A stretch of DNA of 64,000 nucleotides from Tectiglobus sp965224045 (GCA_965224045.1 CBDCYD010000016.1:496001-560000); one strand, 5' to 3'. Positions 1 to 5,744 are shown, numbered from the stretch's first letter. Notes: a model not told the origin generated them from the sequence alone. Numbers and translations are program-made.

Positions 1-161
1 CCGCGACAGTTGCACGCTCAAATTTGTCACACGCATACCGCGACCTTTGCGTGACACGCGTTTGGCAACGGGGCTGATCGCGGGACGACAAACGTCCAGG
101 CCGTCTTCTCCGTTGCCTTCGGACGCGTTGCGGTGGACTGAAAGTTTTGTGATCATGATGT

Positions 162-611
162 ATGAGCGACTGGACAATTCGAAGAGCCGAAGCATCGGAT
201 GCTGCATCATTGGCGGTTTGCATTGATGCTGCGTACCTGGCCTATGCGGAGAGAGGCATTGACCTTCCCGCAGTCTCCGAAGGCATTGAAGACGACATCA
301 GGGACAACATTGTTTGGATTGGCGTTCTCGAAGGGAGGACCATTGGCGGTGCGGTTCTTGTTCCGCGCGAAAATCACGCCGTCCTTGCAAATATTGCCGT
401 CGACCCGTCGGTAACCGGCTCGGGGCTCGGTCGCGCCCTCATGGAGCGCGCTGAGCAAGAGGTTCGAAAACGAGGTATCAAGACACTGAAGCTGAGCACG
501 CACGTTGATATTCCGGAAAACGTGAGCCTTTACGAGCATCTTGGCTGGCGAGAGACCGGCAGGAGCGGCACCAAAGTCATGATGGAGAAGATCCTCGATG
601 ACGCGCAATGA
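162..611 (+). CDS. GNAT family N-acetyltransferase
   Basis: A 149-residue single-domain protein of the GNAT superfamily, which transfers an acetyl group from acetyl-CoA to an amine. The acetyl-CoA binding motif A lies at about residues 76-100 and contains TGSGLG at 85-90, followed by the usual helix. The C-terminal YEHLGWRETG stretch matches motif B. The length is typical of stand-alone GNATs. The substrate cannot be told. The start is the first ATG in frame; no strong ribosome binding site is seen. It lies 94 bases upstream of the FAD oxidoreductase on the same strand. Confidence 0.88.
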   Translation: MSDWTIRRAEASDAASLAVCIDAAYLAYAERGIDLPAVSEGIEDDIRDNIVWIGVLEGRTIGGAVLVPRENHAVLANIAVDPSVTGSGLGRALMERAEQEVRKRGIKTLKLSTHVDIPENVSLYEHLGWRETGRSGTKVMMEKILDDAQ

Positions 612-705
612 TCGTGCGGTGATGAGCTGCAGCGGTAAAACGGAAGCGAACAGTCTGCGGCAAAAAAATTGACCGCTCCGCTACGTCGCATTGCCAAAAA
701 GCGAC

Positions 706-1788
706 ATGGGGATTGCCTTGAAACCAAGAGTTGCAGTCGTCGGTGCCGGGATTGTCGGCGTGACCATCGCATACTTTCTTGGTCGCGCCGGCGCTGCTGT
801 ACACATCTTTGAGCAGTCTGCATCCGCTGGACGAGGCGTAACCCGGCAATCCTTTGGTTGGGTCAATTCCGTCATGGCCCCGCCGGAAACCTCCGCCGAG
901 ATCTATTTGCTGAGAAAAGATGCACACCTCCAATACAGCGAGATAAACCAAGCCTTCGATGGCCGCCTGTTCGGCATGCAGCGAGGATCAGTGTCCTGGG
1001 CGCCAAGCGCGTTGAAGACGGAGGCGTTTGCGAAACTGCATGCCGATCGTGGCGGAGTGGTCAACAGAATTGGAAGGCGTGAGCTCACCAGCCTAGTGCC
1101 GCAAGTTTCTGTTCTTCCCGAACTTGCCGTTCATGCCCCAAACGACATCGCAATTGAAGCGTCTGACGTTTCATTGAAACTCCTCGAGGCAACGCTGAGT
1201 GCGGGGTCGCAAGCTTGGTTCGGGCAGAAGGTTCAGTGCATCACAACAAAGAACGGCATGGCCACTGGTGTTCGTCTGAACGACGCAGAAATCGAAATCG
1301 ATTTTGTTGTCGTTGCTGCTGGGGCCGGCACCCGATCCTTGATCGCAGAATTTGCGCCGAACTTTGAGGTGGGGCTGTCGTCGGCGGCTCTGGTCACGAT
1401 TGCGGTACGGCATACTCCGCTAGACATCGTGCTGAATGCGCCGGGGATCGAAGTTCGATCTATCGATCAAGATGCGCTGGTCGTATCGGAAGCCTTCCAC
1501 TTGCCGGACACTGCAGAGGCAAGGCGAGCGTTGGGCGGGTCGGTTGTCGACGCAGCCAGTCGGACGCTAACCGGACTGAAAGAGCCACGTCTTGTCTCGG
1601 TGGATGTTGGCCAGAGACCGATCCCGAGGAACGGAGTGCCGATTGTTGACCGTACAACGCACGTCGAAAACGTTTTTGTTGCGGTTGCGCATCCCGGTGT
1701 CGTGCTTGCACCAGCCGTGGCGCGGACCATAACGGACTTGGTTTTTCAACGAGATGTCTCGACACCATTGGGGCGTGCCCGTATCTGA
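706..1788 (+). CDS. FAD-dependent oxidoreductase (DAO family)
   Basis: A 360-residue flavoprotein of the D-amino-acid oxidase/DadA superfamily. The N-terminal dinucleotide-binding fold shows VVGAGIVG at about residues 11-18. The C-terminal VDVGQRPIPRNGVPIVDR and VAVAHPGVVLAP stretches resemble the FAD-closing region of DAO enzymes. Such enzymes oxidise amino acids or N-methylated amino acids. An in-frame TTG 15 bases upstream could also be the start; the ATG is preferred because it sits just before the beta strand of the Rossmann fold. The substrate is unknown. The gene ends shortly before the tRNA array on the other strand. Confidence 0.85.
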   Translation: MGIALKPRVAVVGAGIVGVTIAYFLGRAGAAVHIFEQSASAGRGVTRQSFGWVNSVMAPPETSAEIYLLRKDAHLQYSEINQAFDGRLFGMQRGSVSWAPSALKTEAFAKLHADRGGVVNRIGRRELTSLVPQVSVLPELAVHAPNDIAIEASDVSLKLLEATLSAGSQAWFGQKVQCITTKNGMATGVRLNDAEIEIDFVVVAAGAGTRSLIAEFAPNFEVGLSSAALVTIAVRHTPLDIVLNAPGIEVRSIDQDALVVSEAFHLPDTAEARRALGGSVVDAASRTLTGLKEPRLVSVDVGQRPIPRNGVPIVDRTTHVENVFVAVAHPGVVLAPAVARTITDLVFQRDVSTPLGRARI

Positions 1789-1909
1789 GCTTTGTGCCCA
1801 CAGGCATGCGAGGCAGAACGCGGATGGGGCCTGCGGCCTCCGTATGTGTCGCAGCCGACGGGCCGTCACCCAGCGCGGCGAAGGCGAAGTGGTGTGCAGT
1901 TCCAAGAGT

Positions 1910-1984
1910 TGGCTCTGGCACCTGGATTCGAACCAGGACTGACCGGTTAACAGCCGGGCGTGCTACCATTGACACCACGCCAGA
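1910..1984 (-). tRNA. tRNA-Asn(GTT)
   Basis: Cloverleaf with acceptor stem, D arm, loop CTGTTAA with anticodon GTT, and a canonical TTCGAAT T-loop. CCA is encoded. One mismatch at the top of the anticodon stem. It is the last tRNA of the minus-strand array. Confidence 0.93.
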
Positions 1985-1988
1985 TCAT

Positions 1989-2064
1989 TGGAAGATGCGC
2001 CGGGATTCGAACCCGGGATCGCGGATTAAGAGCCCGCTGCTTTAGGCCTCTAAGCTACGCATCT
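1989..2064 (-). tRNA. tRNA-Lys(CTT)
   Basis: Complete cloverleaf with loop CTCTTAA, anticodon CTT, and encoded CCA. The discriminator base is T, unusual for Lys. It ends four bases before tRNA-Asn begins. Confidence 0.93.
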
Positions 2065-2070
2065 GTTGTG

Positions 2071-2307
2071 CGCCATTTTTTCGCTCACGCCAGAATTCGC
2101 GATGCGCATTGGCTCCGCGAGGGCGGGCCGACGGCCCGGCGGCGCAGTCGCGCCACTAGGCGCGTTCGGAGTAACTCCTTTGATGGCGCGCCATGTTTTT
2201 CGCTCACGCCAGAATTCGCGATGCTCATTGGCTCCGCGAGGGCGGGCCGACGGCCCGGCGGCGCAGTCGCGCCACTTGGCGCGTTCGGAGTCTCTCCTTT
2301 GATGGCG
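2071..2307. repeat. Tandem duplication, about 119-bp unit, two copies
   Basis: Two adjacent near-identical copies, about 2071-2188 and 2189-2307, with the shared string cgctcacgcc at 2082 and 2201. They differ at only a few positions. Each unit contains spacer sequence and ends in the last nine bases of the neighbouring tRNA-Arg(TCG), so it arose by duplication of a tRNA 3' end plus its downstream spacer. No protein is evident. Confidence 0.9.
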
Positions 2308-2379
2308 CGCCTGGAAGGAGTCGAACCTTCAACCTTCCCGTTCGAAGCGGGTTGCTCCGGTCCATTGAGCTACAGGCGC
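2303..2379 (-). tRNA. tRNA-Arg(TCG)
   Basis: Acceptor stem GCGCCTG pairs fully with CAGGCGC; loop CTTCGAA gives anticodon TCG; CCA is encoded. The outermost anticodon-stem pair is mismatched. Its 3' end is repeated in the 119-bp tandem duplication. Confidence 0.92.
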
Positions 2380-2389
2380 GGAACTTTTG

Positions 2390-2464
2390 AGCGCTCGGTG
2401 AGATTCGAACTCACGATCGGGGATTAAAAGTCCCCTGCTTTGGGCCGGGCTAAGCTACGAGCGC
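2390..2464 (-). tRNA. tRNA-Lys(TTT)
   Basis: Cloverleaf with a perfect five-pair anticodon stem, loop CTTTTAA, anticodon TTT. Unlike nearly every other member of the array it does not encode CCA: the bases after the discriminator read CAA. The D-loop is C-rich. Confidence 0.92.
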
Positions 2465-2472
2465 GCATCGCT

Positions 2473-2548
2473 TGGAACGCCCGGCAGGATTCGAACCTGC
2501 ATCAGTCCGCTTAGAAGGCGGATGTCTTTTCCATTGGACCACGGGCGC
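2473..2548 (-). tRNA. tRNA-Arg(TCT)
   Basis: Acceptor stem with a G-T closing pair, perfect anticodon stem TCCGC/GCGGA, loop CTTCTAA with anticodon TCT, canonical T-loop and encoded CCA. Confidence 0.93.
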
Positions 2549-2560
2549 GACAAGAAGATC

Positions 2561-2638
2561 TGGCGCCCCTGAGACGACTCGAACGTCTGACCTCCACCAT
2601 CGCAAGGTGGCGCTCTGATCCAACTGAGCTACAGGGGC
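2561..2638 (-). tRNA. tRNA-Arg(GCG)
   Basis: Complete cloverleaf with perfect acceptor stem GCCCCTG/CAGGGGC, loop TTGCGAT with anticodon GCG, and encoded CCA. Bacterial CGN-reading Arg tRNAs normally carry ACG; a GCG anticodon is rare. Confidence 0.9.
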
Positions 2639-2752
2639 GATCGGGTTGCGGCGCCCCTCACGGAGGCGCTTAGCGATTGCTGCGCTTTCGTCTCAGTCGA
2701 ACTTGCATCGTCTCGTTCCTTTGCGGGTGCGATCAGATCGCACGGTTAAATC

Positions 2753-2828
2753 TGGTCCCAGCGGGTGGGATCGAACCACCGGCCTCTCGATTATCGATCG
2801 AGTGCTCTGCCAGCTGAGCTACGCTGGA
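2753..2828 (-). tRNA. tRNA-Ile(GAT) with C33
   Basis: Full cloverleaf, encoded CCA, anticodon stem CTCGA/TCGAG, loop TCGATAA with anticodon GAT. Position 33, almost always U, is C here. Confidence 0.9.
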
Positions 2829-2837
2829 CGTTGCATC

Positions 2838-2915
2838 TGGTTGCAGAGGTCGGATTTGAACCGACGACCTTCTGGGTATGAACCAGACGAGCTGACCTGG
2901 CTGCTCCACCCTGCA
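2838..2915 (-). tRNA. Initiator-type tRNA-fMet(CAT)
   Basis: The body carries the initiator D arm (GGAGCAGCC, A11-U24 pair) and a TTCAAAT T-loop, with anticodon CAT. The anticodon stem is TCTGG/CCAGA, so the classic three G-C pairs are reduced to U-A, G-C, G-C. Positions 1 and 72 can pair as U-A, unlike the usual mismatch. CCA is encoded. Confidence 0.88.
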
Positions 2916-2922
2916 AAAAAAT

Positions 2923-2999
2923 TGGTGCTCCCGGCAGGACTCGAACCTGCAACATCCCGTTTCTGAGACGGTCGCGTCTACCAGTTGCGCCACGGGAGC
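2923..2999 (-). tRNA. tRNA-Leu(CAG) with short variable arm
   Basis: Acceptor GCTCCCG/CGGGAGC, a Leu-like D arm (GGTAGACGC), loop CTCAGAA with anticodon CAG, CCA encoded. The variable region is only five bases (ATGTT), whereas Leu tRNAs normally have a long class II arm. Confidence 0.85.
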
Positions 3000-3001
3000 A
3001 A

Positions 3002-3205
3002 TGGTGCGCGACCCCGGATTCGAACCGGGACTACGACTGGTTTTGAGCCAGTGGCCTCTACCGGTTGGGCTAGAGCGTTTCAGGTTAAGCTGGAACCGTC
3101 CCACTTCCCCGCCCGGCCGCCCAAAACCACGATTGCATGGGCGGCCGGGCGGGGGAGTGGGCAGGCGGTGTGATTCCGCCTAAGGCGGAAATGATCTAGT
3201 CGCGC
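3002..3205 (-). tRNA. tRNA-Leu(CAA), interrupted by a palindromic repeat
   Basis: The 3' part (3002-3073) holds the CCA end, T arm, anticodon arm with loop CTCAAAA (anticodon CAA) and D arm. The last six bases of the 5' acceptor strand lie at 3200-3205, beyond an inserted 126-base repeat. Removing the repeat and one CTAG restores a perfect acceptor stem GCGCGAC/GTCGCGC and a 78-base tRNA. The variable arm is short for a Leu tRNA. As it stands the gene is probably inactive. Confidence 0.8.
3070..3199 (+). repeat. Palindromic repeat family A, copy 1, inside tRNA-Leu
   Basis: About 126 bp flanked by CTAG on both sides. It begins with agcgtttcagg, has a long central hairpin of about 23 pairs built on cccgcccggccgccc, and ends with a second small hairpin ttccgcc/ggcggaa followed by tgatctag. 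Near-identical copies lie at 45736-45863 and 62576-62705. No coding capacity: a non-autonomous element. Confidence 0.92.
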
Positions 3206-3261
3206 TCTTGTTTCAGCGCGAGTCGTAATCGTTTCATCATGGTTTCAACTCGTAAAAGAAG

Positions 3262-3607
3262 TGGTACGGGCGACCGGATTCGAACCGGCGTCCTTCGCAT
3301 TGAAAGTGCGAGATGCCAGCCTGCTCTCATCACCAGCACGCGGCTGGCACGGAGACAAATCGGACGAAGGGCCAGGAGAAGCACGCGATGCGATGTGGTT
3401 CATCGGATAAGTGGTTCGACGCCGCGCTTCGTCCGATTTGTCCCGCTCGTCCGGGTCGCCGCAGCCGGCCCATCCGCTGCGTTGTGCGGCTCAACCGTAG
3501 CCATGGCTACGCTTTTCGCCACACGCCTTGCGTGTTGGAACCGCTTGCGGCGATGACAGCACGCGCGGTGGTGATAAGAGCAGGCTACACCGCTAGACCA
3601 CGCCCGC
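3262..3607 (-). tRNA. tRNA-Glu(TTC), split by an intervening sequence
   Basis: The 3' part (3262-3317) holds CCA, T arm and a perfect anticodon stem TCGCA/TGCGA with loop CTTTCAA, anticodon TTC. The matching 5' acceptor GCGGGCG and the start of the D arm are found 269 bases away at 3587-3607. Acceptor halves pair over seven positions, and the two parts sum to 77 bases, the right tRNA size. The break is in the D arm, whose exact joining point I cannot fix, and D-stem pairing is imperfect. Confidence 0.65.
3318..3586 (-). other. Structured intervening sequence in tRNA-Glu
   Basis: A 269-base insert bounded by an 18-bp inverted repeat with one mismatch (3318-3335 and 3569-3586). Inside are a perfect 16-bp inverted repeat (3354-3369 with 3427-3442), a 14-bp perfect palindrome centred on CCATGG near 3502, and a short ACACGC hairpin. 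No group I or group II intron core was recognised, and no convincing protein. It could be an intron-like RNA or an inserted non-autonomous element. Confidence 0.7.
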
Positions 3608-3775
3608 TAACTTAGCGGCGTTCCTCGCGGTCGAGCCAGTTGAGCCGTGAGAGGCCAATGCGATTCATCATGTCGACCTCCTTTCGGTCTCGGTTGGCAG
3701 GCTCCCAACGGAGCCGGGCCACGTCCGCCGCGCTTATTCACAGCGTGCAAACCAATACACCTCTCCCGGAGTCGG

Positions 3776-3850
3776 TCTGCGCGGTTTGATTTGAACCAAC
3801 GGCCTCGAGTGTCCAAGGCAGGTGCAACGGCCTCAACGAGGCTGCGTCTG
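3776..3850 (-). pseudogene. tRNA-like remnant
   Basis: A T-arm-like segment with loop TTCAAAT and a hairpin resembling an anticodon arm (possible anticodons GGA or GAC) are present, but the T stem is mismatched, no matching 5' acceptor is found and CCA is lost. The surrounding bases 3608-3946 hold no other gene I can support. Confidence 0.5.
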
Positions 3851-3946
3851 GTTTCGCTGCGCATGTCGTCGCGCGCTGGTCATGGGACGCGTCGTATATG
3901 TTGGATCAGCCTTTCACGTCAAGCGGCAATTTTGTGGCGATGCGTT

Positions 3947-4036
3947 TGGTCCGCTGGCAGTGAATTGAACACCTCGGCCACCACCACACTGTTATCAAGC
4001 CAACGCGTTTACAGCGCGCCGTGTGGAAACCAGCGG
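3947..4036 (-). tRNA. tRNA-Tyr(GTA)-like, degenerate D arm
   Basis: Acceptor CCGCTGG/CCAGCGG pairs perfectly; stem GCGCG/CGCGT with loop CTGTAAA gives anticodon GTA; CCA is encoded and an extended variable region follows, as in Tyr tRNAs. Only about eleven bases separate acceptor and anticodon stem, so the D arm is nearly absent. The T stem has a mismatch. Probably non-functional or very unusual. Confidence 0.6.
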
Positions 4037-4125
4037 ACTTGGCGATCACGACAGCAAACGAATTGCAGTGCGACGTGCTCATTCTCCAGCGAAACGGCTG
4101 GTTGCCGTCGTGATCGCAAAATCCG

Positions 4126-4212
4126 TGGCGGACGGTGGAGGGATCGAACCTCCGCACCCTTACGGGCTCGCCGGGTTAGCACCCCGGTGCATTACCGCTC
4201 TGCCAACCGTCC
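4126..4212 (-). tRNA. tRNA-Ser(GCT)
   Basis: Class II tRNA of 87 bases with acceptor GGACGGT, anticodon GCT, long variable arm, canonical T arm, G discriminator and encoded CCA. Its 5' end overlaps the C-terminal codons of a small protein gene on the same strand. Confidence 0.94.
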
Positions 4213-4403
4213 AAGTTGATTTCGGCGCGTCTCTCGCCGATCGGCTTGTGGCCAAATCTGCGTGGATTGCCGCACATCCAACACGAACAGACTTTGAGGT
4301 GGTTCGCGTTTTTCGCTGTGCCGTCACATGGGTACACGCGTCGGGCTTTCGCCTTCATGCGTGCTAGATCCCGGCGACGCCGCGCTCTGTTTGCCTCCTT
4401 CAT
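4176..4403 (-). CDS. Small basic protein with CSCWMCGNPRR motif
   Basis: A 75-residue ORF inside the tRNA array. The N-terminal third is Lys/Arg-rich (RARRRRD, KAKARR), then comes CSCWMCGNPRR with three closely spaced cysteines, then a GERRAEINL tail. I recall short proteins of unknown function with a CSCxMCGNPR signature in many bacteria, but cannot check this here. The cysteines could bind a metal. Start is the ATG at 4403, with GGTGA just upstream on the minus strand. The last twelve or so codons run into tRNA-Ser(GCT). Unlike the other ORFs in the array, this one has a protein-like composition and motif. Function unknown. Confidence 0.68.
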   Translation of the reverse strand: MKEANRARRRRDLARMKAKARRVYPCDGTAKNANHLKVCSCWMCGNPRRFGHKPIGERRAEINLDGWQSGNAPGC

Positions 4404-4425
4404 TGATGTTCACCACGCATGTGTT

Positions 4426-4501
4426 TGGTGCCGGCGCGAGGACTCGAACCCCGAACCTTCGACTTACAAGGACGCTGCTCTGCCCGTTGAGCTACGCCGG
4501 C
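4426..4501 (-). tRNA. tRNA-Thr(TGT)
   Basis: Perfect acceptor GCCGGCG/CGCCGGC, loop CTTGTAA with anticodon TGT, canonical T arm and encoded CCA. The anticodon stem has two mismatches, including U30-U40, which may weaken it. Confidence 0.85.
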
Positions 4502-4505
4502 TTAT

Positions 4506-4580
4506 TGGAGCGGATAGCGGGAGTCGAACCCGTCATCTCAAGCATGGCGTGCTTGCGTTCTACCGTTGAACTACATCCGC
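4506..4580 (-). tRNA. tRNA-Gly(GCC)
   Basis: Anticodon stem CAAGC/GCTTG, loop ACGCCAT with anticodon GCC, U discriminator as expected for Gly, CCA encoded. One T-stem mismatch. Confidence 0.92.
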
Positions 4581-4582
4581 CT

Positions 4583-4660
4583 TGGCGACCCATGCCGGAC
4601 TCGAACCGGCGATCTCCCACTAGACAGGCGGGCGTCCACTCCAGTCTGGACCGATGGGCC
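4583..4660 (-). tRNA. tRNA-Asp(GTC)
   Basis: Acceptor GGCCCAT/ATGGGTC, D stem GTCC/GGAC, loop CTGTCTA with anticodon GTC, G discriminator as expected for Asp, CCA encoded. It begins three bases after tRNA-Gly. Confidence 0.92.
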
Positions 4661-4678
4661 AAGTCAGGAATCAGGTGT

Positions 4679-4753
4679 TGGAAGCCACGTCCGGACTCGA
4701 ACCGGAGCCTCCGGGGTTGCAACCCGACGCATCTGCCCTTCTGCCACGTGGCC
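4679..4753 (-). tRNA. tRNA-Cys(GCA)
   Basis: Loop TTGCAAC with anticodon GCA on a GC-rich stem, acceptor GGCCACG/CGTGGCT, and the U discriminator that marks Cys tRNAs. CCA encoded. Confidence 0.93.
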
Positions 4754-4765
4754 AATACCTGAAAC

Positions 4766-4839
4766 TGGCAGGGGTGGTAGGAATCGAACCCACGTTTTCG
4801 GACTTGGAAACCGCTGTCTTACCATTAGACGACACCCAT
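4766..4839 (-). tRNA. tRNA-Trp(CCA)
   Basis: By position count the loop is TTCCAAG with anticodon CCA. The G discriminator and the CACCCCT 3' acceptor strand match Trp tRNAs. The 31-39 pair is a U-U mismatch, and one acceptor pair is mismatched. A shifted reading would give Gly(TCC), but the stem then fails and the discriminator is wrong. Confidence 0.82.
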
Positions 4840-4842
4840 ACC

Positions 4843-4917
4843 TGGTGGACCCGGCCGGAACCGCCCCGGCATCTCCCGCTCGCAAGGCGGGCGTTCTCCT
4901 GGTTGAACCACGAGCCC
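4843..4917 (-). tRNA. tRNA-Ala(TGC) with non-canonical T-loop
   Basis: Loop CTTGCGA gives anticodon TGC. The acceptor stem keeps the G3-U70 pair that identifies Ala. The T stem GCCGG/CCGGC is perfect, but the T-loop reads GGCGGTT rather than TTCGANT, so the usual D-loop/T-loop contact may be lost. CCA encoded. Confidence 0.85.
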
Positions 4918-4921
4918 ATGT

Positions 4922-4997
4922 TGGTAGCGGCTGACGGGTTCGAACCGCCGCTGTCGGAGGGTGTAGGCCTCCCGCTCTTCCGCTGAGCTAAGCCGCT
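4922..4997 (-). tRNA. tRNA-Val(TAC) with C33
   Basis: Perfect stems, loop CCTACAC with anticodon TAC, canonical T-loop, CCA encoded. Position 33 is C instead of U, the second such case in the array. Confidence 0.9.
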
Positions 4998-5002
4998 ATG
5001 TT

Positions 5003-5077
5003 TGGCACCGAGGGATGGTTTCGAGCCACCGACCTCCGGGGTTTCAATCCGGCGCTCTCCAGCTGAGCTACCTCGGC
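5003..5077 (-). tRNA. tRNA-Phe(GAA)
   Basis: Loop TTGAAAC with anticodon GAA, acceptor GCCGAGG/CCTCGGT, T-loop CTCGAAA. The discriminator is G, unusual for Phe, and one anticodon-stem pair is mismatched. CCA encoded. Confidence 0.9.
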
Positions 5078-5084
5078 ATAATCT

Positions 5085-5175
5085 TGGCGGAAGCGGAGAG
5101 GATCGAACTCCCAAGGCCTTGCGGCTCGCCTGTTTTCAAGACAGGTTCCGTCGCCATCCATCGGATTGCGCTTCC
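5085..5175 (-). tRNA. tRNA-Ser(TGA)
   Basis: Class II tRNA of 91 bases: acceptor GGAAGCG/CGCTTCC, stem CCTGT/ACAGG, loop CTTGAAA with anticodon TGA, long variable arm, CCA encoded. It is the first gene of the array in transcription order. Confidence 0.94.
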
Positions 5176-5744
5176 GTGCTTGTTTCGGCGCGGATGGATG
5201 CTGGCTTCAAGAAGCGATCATCGTTGCGCCGATGGTCGGCGCGATGATCTGGCAGCGTCGCAACGTTGGGGAATTTGAGCTGGTTAAGTCAGCACCCTCC
5301 GCGCATCAACAATCGCTCGCACACCAGCCAGACTGGCGGTGCTACCGATCGAATATGATGTTGCGGACTGGCGGAACATTGTTCTGCTCTTAGCTGTGCT
5401 GATCTGCAGCCATGTGCTGCGGGACGCGGTTGATACTGCTTCAAATGTGGCATGTCAACAGTCGAGTTCGAATTGAGTTCAGAAAATCTTGCGAAAGCAG
5501 TCCCGGGTCGCATTATCGTTATTGTGCCGACCGGCGCCAGCGCGGACTGCCATCGACGGTCGCTTCGATTCCTGATTTCGACGGGACGACGCCAGGCCGG
5601 ACGCGGGGGTGTGTTGCTTTGACGATGTCGAAAGCTTGCGCGGGCTACCCGGTTCTCATCCATGGGCAAGCGAAAGACGAGATTGCGGCTTGCTGCCGGG
5701 TGCTCGTCATGGTCCGATGGTGGCAACGCGATCGGGAGGTGACG
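5176..5744. other. Gap upstream of the tRNA array; no gene supported
   Basis: These 569 bases separate the first tRNA of the minus-strand array from the RraA-like gene. The ORFs here lack family features and run antisense to each other. Promoters for both sides should lie here, but I see no clear -35/-10 pair. Confidence 0.5.

Noticed and set aside
3262..3607. Reading the split tRNA as a permuted tmRNA
   Set aside because: The anticodon arm is a normal Glu(TTC) arm, no tag reading frame or Ala-type acceptor (G3-U70) is present, and the halves are in normal order.
3262..3607. Group I intron in tRNA-Glu
   Set aside because: The break is in the D arm rather than the anticodon loop, and I find no P3-P7 core; the insert is dominated by simple inverted repeats.
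4766..4839. tRNA-Gly(TCC) reading of the Trp locus
   Set aside because: The anticodon stem does not pair in that register and the discriminator is G, as in Trp, not U, as in Gly.
2733..5114. Many ORFs of 60-190 codons across the tRNA array on both strands
   Set aside because: Their translations contain the typical frames of tRNA sense and antisense strands (for example GGSIPP or GSSNPS blocks). Only the CSCWMCGNPRR ORF has protein-like features.
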